Below are positions 36,108-44,752 of a stretch of DNA of 64,000 nt, piece after piece. This DNA comes from JANMDN01 sp031376285. GTDB taxonomy: Bacteria > Actinomycetota > Thermoleophilia > Miltoncostaeales > Miltoncostaeaceae. Where the stretch lies: assembly GCA_031376285.1 (NCBI GenBank), contig JANMDN010000003.1:62001-126000 (forward strand), written 5' to 3'. Every line of letters begins with the position of its first letter. Positions within the stretch are counted from its first letter, which is position 1. The notes under the pieces are model-generated. The model made no database searches. It had not been told where the DNA came from and saw only the letters and a list, made by a program, of their open reading frames with translations. The position numbers were made by a program, and so were the translations under genes.

Positions 36108-37655
36108 CTAATCGTCGTCGAAGGTGTCGTTTACGAGATCATCCGCATCATCAAGCCGCTGCGGCTCCTCTGCGCGGCGCTTGCGTTGGCGGCCAAGCAG
36201 GCGGCGAAGCGACGGCCCTCCGGAGGCCTCGGCGGAGGCACCAACGAGAACCACACCGAGCACGCTCGCGCCGACTTGCTCGAGGAGCTGGGCGGCTTCG
36301 GCGACGTCAGTCGACTGTGTGATGCCAGCGGTCGCGACGATGATCGTCCGGTCGGCGGCCTGGCAGATCACCTGGCTCTCGGCGGCCTCGCGGATAGGCG
36401 GAGCGTCGATGACGAGCAAATCGCCGAGCGCCGTTGCCTGCTCGATGAGTTCACCAAACCGGTCACGCGCGAAGAGCGCGTACGGGTCGCCCGATGCGCG
36501 TCCACGGGGGATAACCGAGAGGCCCGCGCGGCTGCTTTGCGAGACGAGCCGCTCGACGCTGAGCGCGCGACGGGTTGCGAGGAAGTCGGCGACGCCGCGG
36601 CGAGGGGAGTCACCCTCGTCGCTGTCGGGCTTGTCGTGGAGGTCGGTCTCCATGAGGATCGTGCGCTCCCCTTGGAGGCCACGGAACGCGGCGAGACCAC
36701 CCGCGACCAGCTGTTTGCCGTCCTCCGCTCGAGCGCTCGTGATCGCGATCGTCGCCGGACGCTGAAGGTCGGTGAGGGCAACGACGTTGGCGAGGCGCTT
36801 CAGATCCTGCTCCCGCAGGCGACGCGCGGTTGCGCTGTTCCCGCCTGTGATGACGGCGAGGGTTTCCAGTCCGAGGCGCTCTCGCACGTCGCTCGGCGTT
36901 GTCAGACGCCGGTCAATGCTTCCGAGGAGCAGCGCGAGGGCTCCACCGAGGATGAGCCCTCCCACCAAGGCGAGGATGATCTTGCGAAGTTTGGCCGGCG
37001 CATTCGTGTCGACGTTTGTCGACGAGCCCAAGACGGAGACGCGATCGGAATCCTGGGACGCGGGAGGGGGGTCGAGCTTCTGCAATCCGGTGAGGTCGGA
37101 ACTCAGGCCAGCGATCTGCGCTCGAAGTCGCGCCTTTTCCGCCTCCGTCGTGGCTGAACTGGCGAGCAATGCCTGGGCTTGCAGGCGCTTCGTGGCAAGG
37201 TCGGCAATTTGACTCTGATCCTCGCGCACGGCGCTCTCCCTCTGGAGCGCCTTCGACGCGAGGATGTCAGCGGCGAACGCAGCGGCGAAGTCACGCGCCG
37301 CGCTTTCTGCCAGCTTCCGGTCGGGCGAGGTCGCCCGAATCTCCATGAGTGGCCCGAGGGTGAGGGCGCTCGCATCGAAGCTGACAGCGCCGGCAATCTT
37401 GGCCTTCTCGCGAATGGTCTCGAGATATGCGCGCTGGTTGACCTTGGCGACGTAGTCGCGGGCGGTGACCGCCCGCTGATCAGGTGAAATCTGGGGATCC
37501 AGGCTATTGCCGACCGAGATCGTCTGACGGCCGGTGTAGGTCGTCTCCTGACCGATCGACGACGCGGTAGCGGCGATCGTGGCGATTGCCGCGATCCCGA
37601 GGACGAGCCAGAGCCGTCGGCGAATTCGGTCGATTTGCAGCTGAAGTGAGTTCAC
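36108..37655 (-). CDS. Wzz / BY-kinase-like chain-length protein with degenerate P-loop
   Basis: The N-terminus is a Wzz-type chain-length domain: SLQLQIDRIRRRLWLVLGIA with a first membrane segment, a coiled periplasmic part, and a second membrane segment (ALVGGLILGGALALLLGS). A MinD/CapB-like domain follows. Its Walker A region (TSARAEDGKQ, about residues 305-315) lacks the Ser/Thr after GK, and the A' motif reads METDLHDKP; Walker B (LLVIDAPP) is normal. The C-terminus is acidic (NDTFDDD) and lacks the tyrosine cluster of BY-kinases. It may be a regulatory pseudokinase. GTG at 37655 (after CGAGG) is preferred over the longer frame from 37742. Confidence 0.88.
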   Translation of the reverse strand: MNSLQLQIDRIRRRLWLVLGIAAIATIAATASSIGQETTYTGRQTISVGNSLDPQISPDQRAVTARDYVAKVNQRAYLETIREKAKIAGAVSFDASALTLGPLMEIRATSPDRKLAESAARDFAAAFAADILASKALQRESAVREDQSQIADLATKRLQAQALLASSATTEAEKARLRAQIAGLSSDLTGLQKLDPPPASQDSDRVSVLGSSTNVDTNAPAKLRKIILALVGGLILGGALALLLGSIDRRLTTPSDVRERLGLETLAVITGGNSATARRLREQDLKRLANVVALTDLQRPATIAITSARAEDGKQLVAGGLAAFRGLQGERTILMETDLHDKPDSDEGDSPRRGVADFLATRRALSVERLVSQSSRAGLSVIPRGRASGDPYALFARDRFGELIEQATALGDLLVIDAPPIREAAESQVICQAADRTIIVATAGITQSTDVAEAAQLLEQVGASVLGVVLVGASAEASGGPSLRRLLGRQRKRRAEEPQRLDDADDLVNDTFDDD

Positions 37656-37689
37656 GCGGATACCTCGGGAGGGCGGGCGGACCGTGGCG

Positions 37690-37695
37690 AGTATA
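37690..37695 (-). promoter_or_regulatory. Candidate -10 box of the wzc-wzy operon
   Basis: Read on the minus strand this is TATACT, a near-consensus sigma-70 -10 hexamer 34 bp before the GTG at 37655. No good -35 is seen at the usual spacing; that place is occupied by a strong inverted repeat, so activation or repression through it is possible. Confidence 0.4.
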
Positions 37696-37697
37696 GG

Positions 37698-37734
37698 CGG
37701 GGCCCCAAGCGGGTTGCCGCTTTCCTGGGCCCCG
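37698..37734. promoter_or_regulatory. Inverted repeat overlapping the wzc-like promoter
   Basis: Outer arms 37698-37705 and 37727-37734 and inner arms AGCGG (37708-37712) and CCGCT (37717-37721) are complementary around GTTG. The repeat starts 2 bp upstream of the -10-like TATACT, covering the place of a -35 box, so it may be an operator. If transcription starts further upstream it would instead form a leader hairpin. Confidence 0.4.
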
Positions 37735-37754
37735 TGCGACACCCTTGACGGCGT

Positions 37755-37979
37755 CTAGTGGTCTGTCTTCGAAATGGCGTATCGGTTGCGACGAGCGAGA
37801 CCGAGCACAGATGGACGCACCGCCAGGTGCGCCCATCGTCTGAAGCGTCGGCTCAAGCCGACGCGCAAGAGGACGCAGTGTTTCCTGCATATCGGGAATA
37901 TTCGGGAAACCAAGGACGCCGCCTCGCGACGCGTCGCAGCCGTCGCAACCGCATCGCTATGTCGACGACAGACCACTAG
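37755..37979 (+). mobile_element. MITE-like element, copy 2 (225 bp)
   Basis: This is the second copy of the element at 580-804: same length and orientation, same 13-bp terminal inverted repeats, and 4 mismatches in 225 bp. It is flanked by CTAG and encodes no transposase. It sits about 20 bp upstream of the inverted repeat at the wzc-like promoter, between that operon and the divergent surface-protein operon. Confidence 0.85.
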
Positions 37980-38070
37980 GGTCACGTCGCGGCCCCGCAC
38001 CGAGGCGCGGCGCGGCGCTCGTCCCTGACGGACTCCCCGAACGGAGCGCCCATCCCCCCCGCGCGGCGGG

Positions 38071-38100
38071 TTCAACATTTGGGGTCGCGGCGGCTAATCT
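38071..38100 (+). promoter_or_regulatory. Candidate promoter of the surface-protein operon
   Basis: TTCAAC (38071-38076) and TAATCT (38095-38100) are separated by 18 bp and lie 41 bp before the ATG at 38142. The match to the sigma-70 consensus is moderate. Confidence 0.35.
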
Positions 38101-38141
38101 GCCTCCACAACCCGTCAAGGATCGACTCACCAGGTTGGGGA

Positions 38142-38849
38142 ATGGCGCGATCGCATCTGCTTCGAACACCGTTTGACCGTATGTGCTCCCGACTCCGCCT
38201 AAGGCTTGCCTCGGCGCTGACCCTCGGGCTTCTTGCGTTCGTTCCGGTCGCAGCCGGCGCTGGTGGCCTTGGCACCGGACCTGACGCGCCGCCAAAGACG
38301 ATCGCACCGAAGCCGCGTGTCGTTGCCCCAGCGCCGCGCGTCTCGACGCCCGCGCCAGCGCGGCCGAGGGTCACCACACCTCCGCGCGTCTCGCGACCCA
38401 GCGTGACCCCACGGGTTACGGTGACGCCGAAGCCAAGGCCGAAACCGACGCTGACCAAACCACCGGTCAAGAAACCCAAGCCCATCGTCAAGAAGCCCAT
38501 CGTCAAGAAACCAACCGTGACGGCCCCCCCTGTGGTTACCGTCCCGCCGGGCGTCACGACCACACAGAGCTTCCTCCCGACCGCAACGACCGCCGGGGGG
38601 CCTGACTCTGCGGCGCCCGCGGCGATTTCACCAGTTGGGGCTTCGGGCTCGGCGCCGGCCGTCCTTGCGACCATCCTTCTCACGCTCGCGACGCTCCTGG
38701 CCGGTGGCCTGGCGCTCCTGCCGCGAGTCCCAGCCGCACGGTCCACGCTCACCAAGGATCGCCTCCTTGTCCTGGACCGACACCGCTACGAGCTCACAGC
38801 GCTCGCGGCAGTCGGCGGACTCACGCTCCTCGTCCTGCTCGCGATCTGA
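38142..38849 (+). CDS. Secreted/membrane protein with Pro-Lys-rich linker
   Basis: The N-terminus carries a signal-peptide-like stretch (LASALTLGLLAFVPVAAGAG). A long Pro/Lys/Thr/Val-rich segment with short repeats (KKPKPIVKKPIVKKP) follows, then two hydrophobic helices near the C-terminus (AVLATILLTLATLLAGGLAL and a final LTLLVLLAI). The layout suggests a cell-wall-spanning stalk anchored at its C-terminal end. ATG 38142 has GGTTGGGG upstream; ATG 38181 starts right at the signal peptide. Its stop overlaps the first Ig-repeat gene by one base. No known family is recognised. Confidence 0.7.
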   Translation: MARSHLLRTPFDRMCSRLRLRLASALTLGLLAFVPVAAGAGGLGTGPDAPPKTIAPKPRVVAPAPRVSTPAPARPRVTTPPRVSRPSVTPRVTVTPKPRPKPTLTKPPVKKPKPIVKKPIVKKPTVTAPPVVTVPPGVTTTQSFLPTATTAGGPDSAAPAAISPVGASGSAPAVLATILLTLATLLAGGLALLPRVPAARSTLTKDRLLVLDRHRYELTALAAVGGLTLLVLLAI

Positions 38850-40615
38850 TGCGCCCGGGTCGGCGGCTTGGTTTCGTCGGCGCCGTGGCGACCCTTGGCG
38901 TCGCGGCAAGCACGTCAACCGCGCTCGCCGCGCCACCGGCCCCGAGCCTCGCACCCGAGATCGCCGCGGTGATCAACGCCACGACCCCAAACGTCACGCT
39001 CTCGGCGTCCGGCGCGGCCGGCTACTGGTGGCAGCTCGACAATGGTCAGGTCAACAACTCGAACACGGTGAACCTCGCGATCGTCGTCGACGGCGCCCAC
39101 ACGCTTCGTGCGGTGGCCTATGACCAGTTCGGTTTCCAGTCGCCTCAGACGGTGCGCAACTTCAGGATGGACCGGACCCCGCCCGCGAACCCGCAGATCA
39201 CCCCGGATCTGCCCGCGCTGACGAACAACCCTCCCTCGAGCGTGACCATCTCGGGCGGGGGGGAGCCGGTCGGCTACCAGTGGCAGCTCGACGGTGCGGC
39301 CGTTCGAACCGAGCACACGGTCTCGCTCTCCGACCTCGGCGACGGAACGCACACCCTCACGTTTCGAGCGGTTGACGAGGCCGGCAACCCATCCGCCTGG
39401 GTGACGAGGACCATGCGTATCGACCGCACGGCGCCGTCGGCGCCAAACGTCTCGCCCGAGGTCTCTACGACAACCGCGATCGCGTCGCTTCCCGCCCTCA
39501 CACTCTCGGGTGGCGGCGAGACGGTGACCTACCGTTGGCAGATCGACCAAGGGGCGGTGCAGACCGGAGCGACCGTTACGGCTGGCGTGCTCAAGGACGG
39601 CCAGCACCAGCTCACCGTCTGGTCGGTCGACGCAGCGGGCAACAGCTCCACGAGGGCGATCCGTTCGTTCAAAATCGATACGGCACCGCGGCCGACGACG
39701 CCGGGCGCCCCGAAACCGCCCAGCCTGACGCCCAGCCAGGTCGCGCCAGCAAAGGCTCCTCCAACGGTCACGGCGACGACCGCCGGCGGCGAAACCGTGG
39801 TCTGGTCGCTCAGTGGCCCGCGTGTGCTCTCAGGACAGACGCCGAGCCCAGCGACGCCGTCGCTTGCGGGCCTGCCCGATGGGGACTACACGCTCACCGC
39901 GCGGGCGAGGACCGCTGGCGGAGCCCTTTCGGTACCGGCCACCATGAGCTTCAGGATCGACTCCACCCCACCAGCTGCCCCGAAGATCACCTCCGGGCCG
40001 GGCTCGGCCCGTGGAGGTCCGGCCCCCCGGTTCACGTGGACGGGTGAGCCCGGCGGCTCCTACATTTGGCGCGTCACGCGCGGCGACGTCGTGGTGCAGG
40101 GCCCTGCGGCGACCACGGAACGCGCCGTTCGCCTCGCGCCGACGGCCATCGGCGACGGCTACCAGTTCACCGTGAACCAGCTCGACGCGGTCGGCAACAC
40201 CGGGCCCACCGGCGACTGGACCTTCGCGATCGGCGCGCGCGTGGCCGGCAAGCCCGGCAGCGCGAACCCGCAGCTCCTTGCCAAGGCGTTCGGCCCGCTT
40301 TTCCCGCGCGCAGGGAAGCGCGTCTCGGACCATCACGGCGTCATGCTGCGCTGGGTCTACCGGGCGGGCCGTCCCACGAAGCTCTTCAACGTCCAGGTGT
40401 ATGACGGGAACCGCCGCAAGGTCTTCTCGATGTTTACGAAGAAGCAGGCCGCCAGGGTGCCGAGCAAGTTCACCAAGGGCGGGCAGCGCTACTACTGGCA
40501 GGTCTGGCCCTATTGGGGCAAGGAGCGGGGCTACGGACGGCGGCCCCTCGGTATCAGCAACTTCCGTGTCAACTCGGGCGGGACGATCGTCTCCGCCGAA
40601 CGCCGGTCCCCGTAG
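38849..40615 (+). CDS. Secreted Ig-like repeat protein A with shared C-terminal domain
   Basis: After a signal peptide the 588-residue protein holds about five Ig-like beta-sandwich repeats of ~80 residues, each with signatures such as GYQWQLDG, LGDGTHTLTFRAVDEAGN and RIDRTAPSAP. The last ~100 residues (about 40270-40580) form a different domain with LFNVQVYDGNRRK and YYWQVWPYWG that recurs in the proteins starting at 40624, 44753 and 46551. Start ATG 38849 overlaps the upstream stop. A structural or adhesive surface role is inferred; no catalytic motif is seen. Confidence 0.82.
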   Translation: MRPGRRLGFVGAVATLGVAASTSTALAAPPAPSLAPEIAAVINATTPNVTLSASGAAGYWWQLDNGQVNNSNTVNLAIVVDGAHTLRAVAYDQFGFQSPQTVRNFRMDRTPPANPQITPDLPALTNNPPSSVTISGGGEPVGYQWQLDGAAVRTEHTVSLSDLGDGTHTLTFRAVDEAGNPSAWVTRTMRIDRTAPSAPNVSPEVSTTTAIASLPALTLSGGGETVTYRWQIDQGAVQTGATVTAGVLKDGQHQLTVWSVDAAGNSSTRAIRSFKIDTAPRPTTPGAPKPPSLTPSQVAPAKAPPTVTATTAGGETVVWSLSGPRVLSGQTPSPATPSLAGLPDGDYTLTARARTAGGALSVPATMSFRIDSTPPAAPKITSGPGSARGGPAPRFTWTGEPGGSYIWRVTRGDVVVQGPAATTERAVRLAPTAIGDGYQFTVNQLDAVGNTGPTGDWTFAIGARVAGKPGSANPQLLAKAFGPLFPRAGKRVSDHHGVMLRWVYRAGRPTKLFNVQVYDGNRRKVFSMFTKKQAARVPSKFTKGGQRYYWQVWPYWGKERGYGRRPLGISNFRVNSGGTIVSAERRSP

Positions 40616-40623
40616 GAGGGTTC

Positions 40624-42990
40624 GTGGTCAAGAGGCGCCAGATCTCATTTCGGGGTGTTCGAACGGTTGCCATGGGCGTCGCGCTCGCGGCTGCCGCGCT
40701 CCCGAGCGCCGCGTTCGGGGCCGCGACCGCCCCAGTCGGGCTCGTCGCGAGCACGGCCCCTTCGAGCGCCGCAGCGCGAAGCATCTCGTGGAGCGCCTCG
40801 ACCGCGGATACCGGCTGTGTGATTACGGGCTACTCCGTGACCGTGAATCGCCTGACTCCGTCGGCGGGCGCGCTCGCCCCGATCGCGGTCGCTGGAACGT
40901 CCACCACGATCACGCTGCCGGCAGGGGACGGAACGTTCAACTACACGGTCCACGCAATCCAGGACGAGCCCACCCCGGCCACGCCAACGTGCGTTGCGCC
41001 ATTGGTTCCGGAACCTGGGACTGAGAGTGGAGCGTCTCCCACGATGACGCTCGACACGCTCGCTCCCGGCGTGGCCATTAGTGGTGGCCCTCCAGCCTCG
41101 CCAACGAAGGCTCTCGGCCCCTTCCCGTTTACGATCACAACCTCCGAGGCTGCGACCATTTCGTGGAGTTGGACCCGGAATGGGACGGTTGGAGGTGCCG
41201 GGACAGGCGGAAGCGCATCGGTACCCGGAGACCCGTTGGATGGCACCTACGCGCTCTCCGCCACCGCCACTGACCCGGCTGGCAATGCAAGAACTGCGAC
41301 CTCGACCCCGTTCGTCGTCGACCGCACGGCACCCCCGATTCCGACGATCAGCGGAGGCCAGGCCAATGGCGTGCCGGTCAAGTCGGTCCCGACCGGATAC
41401 TCCCTCGGTACACCCGAACTCGGCGGGGGCTTTACTTGGACGCTCTCGGGACCGACTCCGAAGTCTGGAACGAGTAACCCGGTTAATTTCGGCGCGCTGA
41501 ACGACGGCAACTACATCCTCACGGCCACCTCCCGCGATGCGCTCAACAACACCTCACTCACCAGCGCGGCGCGAACGTTCACGCTCGACACCAAGGCGCC
41601 GCCAGCTCCGAGCATCCTCGGGATCGCCGACGGCTCGGTCGTCAACACCGTGCCGAACTTCGATCTCGGAAGTAGCGAGCCAGGCGTCAGCTTCTCCTGG
41701 ACCGTCACCGGTCCGGCCAACCGCAACGGAGCCACCGACCAGGTCGACCTCGCCCCACTTCCGGCCGACGGGACGTACACGCTCAGGGCGCAGTCGACCG
41801 ACCTGGCAGGCAATCCGTCGGCCGAGTCGACCCGAAGTTTCCGGCTCGACCGCCAGGCGCCCTCGGCGCCGACCATCACGCCCGAGATCCTGTCGGTGAT
41901 GAACGCGCCTCCGGTCGCGACCATCGCCGGTGGCGGCGAGCCGGTCTCCTACCGCTGGCAGCTCGATGGTGGTGGGGTCAGGACGACAACCGCCATCAAC
42001 CTCGCGGGTCTTGCCGACGGTGACCACACGGTTGTCGCGTGGTCGATCGACGCGGCCGGCAACGAATCTGCCCGAACAAACCGCCCCTTCAAGCTCGACC
42101 GACTGGCCCCCGACCCGCCGCAGCTGACGCCGGTTGGCGCGGCGATCTCGGCCGTCCCGTCGGTCACCATCACGGCAGCTCGGGGCACGACGATCAGCTG
42201 GGCGCTGACAGGTACGCGAGCGCTCTCGGGACAAGGTGTGAGCCCACTCACGCCGACGCTCGGCAACCTCCCAGACGGGGAGTACACGCTCGTCGCGCGG
42301 GCCAGGACCGCGGCAGGGAACACCTCGGCGCCGACGACCGTCAACTTCCGGATCGACACCCAGGCGCCGAGTGCGCCAGCGATCGTCTCCGGCCCCGCGT
42401 CGGACCGCGGCGGCCCGAAGCCCAGTTTCGTTTGGGCAGGCGAGGCCGGCGGGTTGTACGTCTGGCAAATAACGCGCGGCGACCTCGTGGTGCAGGGTCC
42501 GTCGACGACCCCCGCGCGCACCGTGCGCGTCGCCGAGCTTCTGAGCGGGCGCTTCATCTTCCACGTCCAGCAAGTCGACGCAGCCGGGAACCTCGGCCCA
42601 GAGAGCCAGTTCGCGTTTGAGATCAAGAACCGCAAGGTCGGCAACGTCGCTGGAAAACCGCTCCTTGCCACGCCCTATGGCCAACTCTTTCCGAACGCGG
42701 GAAAGACGATTACCGGGCGCTCGCAGCTCATCTTGAGTTGGTCCTATCCGCCCGGGAAGAAGAGTCGCCTCTTCAACGTCCAGCTCTTCGATGAGAACGG
42801 CAAGAAGATCCACAGCGCCTTCCCTCGCAAGAACCGCTTCCGGATCCCGGCTGCCCTGGCAAAACCGGGCCGACGCCTCTACTGGCAGGTCTGGCCATAC
42901 TGGGGCACACGCGGCTATGCGCGTAAGCCACTCGGTGTGAGCTACATCAACATCTCCCGAAAGCTGTCGAAGCTCAACGCCGAGCGATGA
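40624..42990 (+). CDS. Secreted Ig-like repeat protein B with shared C-terminal domain
   Basis: This 788-residue protein has a signal peptide (VALAAAALPSAAFGAAT), a first FN3-like region (ISWSASTADTGCVITGYSVT) and then about seven Ig-like repeats with YRWQLDGGG, LADGDHTVVAWSIDAAGN and related motifs. It ends in the shared domain (about 42650-42965: SRLFNVQLFDENGKK, LYWQVWPYWGTRGYARKP). GTG 40624 follows AGGAGG at the end of the preceding gene. It overlaps the metallophosphoesterase start by 4 bp. Confidence 0.82.
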   Translation: MVKRRQISFRGVRTVAMGVALAAAALPSAAFGAATAPVGLVASTAPSSAAARSISWSASTADTGCVITGYSVTVNRLTPSAGALAPIAVAGTSTTITLPAGDGTFNYTVHAIQDEPTPATPTCVAPLVPEPGTESGASPTMTLDTLAPGVAISGGPPASPTKALGPFPFTITTSEAATISWSWTRNGTVGGAGTGGSASVPGDPLDGTYALSATATDPAGNARTATSTPFVVDRTAPPIPTISGGQANGVPVKSVPTGYSLGTPELGGGFTWTLSGPTPKSGTSNPVNFGALNDGNYILTATSRDALNNTSLTSAARTFTLDTKAPPAPSILGIADGSVVNTVPNFDLGSSEPGVSFSWTVTGPANRNGATDQVDLAPLPADGTYTLRAQSTDLAGNPSAESTRSFRLDRQAPSAPTITPEILSVMNAPPVATIAGGGEPVSYRWQLDGGGVRTTTAINLAGLADGDHTVVAWSIDAAGNESARTNRPFKLDRLAPDPPQLTPVGAAISAVPSVTITAARGTTISWALTGTRALSGQGVSPLTPTLGNLPDGEYTLVARARTAAGNTSAPTTVNFRIDTQAPSAPAIVSGPASDRGGPKPSFVWAGEAGGLYVWQITRGDLVVQGPSTTPARTVRVAELLSGRFIFHVQQVDAAGNLGPESQFAFEIKNRKVGNVAGKPLLATPYGQLFPNAGKTITGRSQLILSWSYPPGKKSRLFNVQLFDENGKKIHSAFPRKNRFRIPAALAKPGRRLYWQVWPYWGTRGYARKPLGVSYINISRKLSKLNAER

Positions 42991-44630
42991 TCCAACCCGG
43001 AGGTTCAGGCATGCCCAGGCGCACTCGCGTCCTCACACTCGCGGTCACGGCCGGTGCCGCCATGGTGATCGCCTCGACTCTGGCTGGTGCGCAGACGTCG
43101 ACGAAGACCGTCGCGCCGATGACGTCGGTCGCGACCGCGCGGAGCCTCAGCAAACCACTCGTGCTTCGATTCGGCGTCGGGGCCGCGCTCCCAGTGGGCG
43201 CGACGGCGATCCTGCGCCTCACGGCCGTCGGGAGGTCCGGATCGGTCGTCATCACCTCAACCAAGACCGGACCATCCCTCAAGCGACGTCTCATCGTTGG
43301 GCGGCTGACCTCGATCGACGTCACCACGCTCCTGCGCCCTGGCGGCACGCGCTTCGTTCGCATCCGGACGCTGGCGCGGGGTCTGAAGGTCGCGGGCGCC
43401 AAACGGCAGCCAGTGCTTCGCATCACCCGGCCGGTCGGTGATCCTCCACCGCCTCCGCCGCCCCCCGCGGACACGTCGCCGCCGACGGCCCCAGGGGCGC
43501 TCAGCGCGACCGCAACGCGCAACGCGCTGACCATCACCTGGCCGGCCGCCTCGGACGATCGCGGCGTGACGGGATACCGCCTCACCCTCAACGGGGGCCC
43601 GGCACTCAGCCTCACGGCGGCCAGCTACGTCGCGACCGCCCTCGACTGCCAAGCGCCCTACGCCGTCGACGTGCGGGCCGTGGACGCCGCCGGTAACGTC
43701 GGCGCGCCGTCGGGCCAGACCTTCACGACATCGGCCTGCCCCACGATTGCGGCAGCGGGAGATATCGCCTGCGATAGCGGCGATCCGAGCTTCAACGGTG
43801 GAGCCGGCACGGCCGCGGCTTGCCGACAGCGTTACGTCGCGCAGTCGATCATCCAGGCAAACCCTGAGGCATTCCTCATGCTCGGGGACGCGCAGTATGC
43901 GCAGTGGGGCCCCGGCACGACCGGTACCTACGCCACCGAGTTCGCCCCGCTTGCGAGCCGCACCTGGGCGGTCCAGGGCAACCACGACTTCGACTCCGGC
44001 GGAGGTACGCTGAGCGCGGGCCTCACCGCGGGCGGCTTCTTTGGATACTTCGGCGCGCGCGCCGGCCCCGTTGCGTACCAGCCCTACTCGTACGATATCG
44101 GCACTTGGCATTTGGTGGTCCTGAACTCGAACTGCGCCGTCTTGGTGGTGAACTGCCCCAGTCAGACGGCCTGGCTACAGAACGACCTCGCCCAAACGCG
44201 CCAGCCCTGCATCGCGGCCGCCTGGCACCACCCGCGCTGGGTGAGCCCGGGAGGAAGCGAGGTTGGCGCGGGGACGTACGCCGACAACCCGGCGAGCGCA
44301 CCGTGGATGGCGGCCCTCTACGCGAAGGGCGCAGACGTCGTCATGAGCGGCCACAGCCACCACTACGAGCGTTCCTTCCCGGTCGACCCGAACAAGGTCC
44401 GCGACGACGCGAAGGGCCTGCGCATCTTCGTCGTCGGAAGTGGCGGCAAGGAGTTCCGTCCTGCGATCCCGCTCGCGGGTAACCCGACCGATCCTTCCTC
44501 GATCAACAACGCAACGTTTGGGTTCCTCAAGCTGACGCTGAAGGCGCGGAGCTTCGAGCACGAGTTTGTCCGGGAGTCCGGCCCGACGTTTTCCGACAGC
44601 GGCACGGTCGCCTGCCACGCAAAGAGCTAG
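42987..44630 (+). CDS. Secreted metallophosphoesterase with FN3-like domain
   Basis: Signal peptide, an N-terminal beta domain, a run of prolines (PPPPPPPP), an FN3-like module (ALTITWPAASDDRGVTGY) and then a calcineurin-like phosphoesterase domain. All metal motifs are present: AAGDIACD, MLGDAQYAQWG, VQGNHDFDSGG, AAWHHPRW and SGHSHHYER. It resembles secreted purple-acid-phosphatase-like enzymes. The ATG overlaps protein B's stop by 4 bp, so it is made with the Ig-repeat proteins although it lacks their C-terminal domain. The substrate is unknown. Confidence 0.85.
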   Translation: MIQPGGSGMPRRTRVLTLAVTAGAAMVIASTLAGAQTSTKTVAPMTSVATARSLSKPLVLRFGVGAALPVGATAILRLTAVGRSGSVVITSTKTGPSLKRRLIVGRLTSIDVTTLLRPGGTRFVRIRTLARGLKVAGAKRQPVLRITRPVGDPPPPPPPPADTSPPTAPGALSATATRNALTITWPAASDDRGVTGYRLTLNGGPALSLTAASYVATALDCQAPYAVDVRAVDAAGNVGAPSGQTFTTSACPTIAAAGDIACDSGDPSFNGGAGTAAACRQRYVAQSIIQANPEAFLMLGDAQYAQWGPGTTGTYATEFAPLASRTWAVQGNHDFDSGGGTLSAGLTAGGFFGYFGARAGPVAYQPYSYDIGTWHLVVLNSNCAVLVVNCPSQTAWLQNDLAQTRQPCIAAAWHHPRWVSPGGSEVGAGTYADNPASAPWMAALYAKGADVVMSGHSHHYERSFPVDPNKVRDDAKGLRIFVVGSGGKEFRPAIPLAGNPTDPSSINNATFGFLKLTLKARSFEHEFVRESGPTFSDSGTVACHAKS

Positions 44631-44752
44631 AACTCACAAAACCTCACCGTTTGGCGACTCGAACCCCCCGGTCGGTGGGTTAAGGATGTCGGCTGCTGGG
44701 CGTTAGCCTCACGGGAGACCCTCCCCGAGGGTTGTCACGTAGGTAGGCGGAG

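Larger units (their letters stand above)
37656..38141. other. Divergent intergenic region between the EPS locus and the surface-protein operon
   Basis: This stretch has no gene. It contains a -10-like box and inverted repeat for the leftward kinase-like gene, the second MITE-like copy (37755-37979), and a promoter-like pair for the rightward operon at 38071-38100. Each is listed separately. Confidence 0.7.

Noticed and set aside
580..37979. Composite transposon bounded by the two MITE copies
   Set aside because: The 37 kb between them includes core genes (sucCD, carboxylase operon, moaDE), so transfer as one unit is unlikely. Independent insertions fit better.
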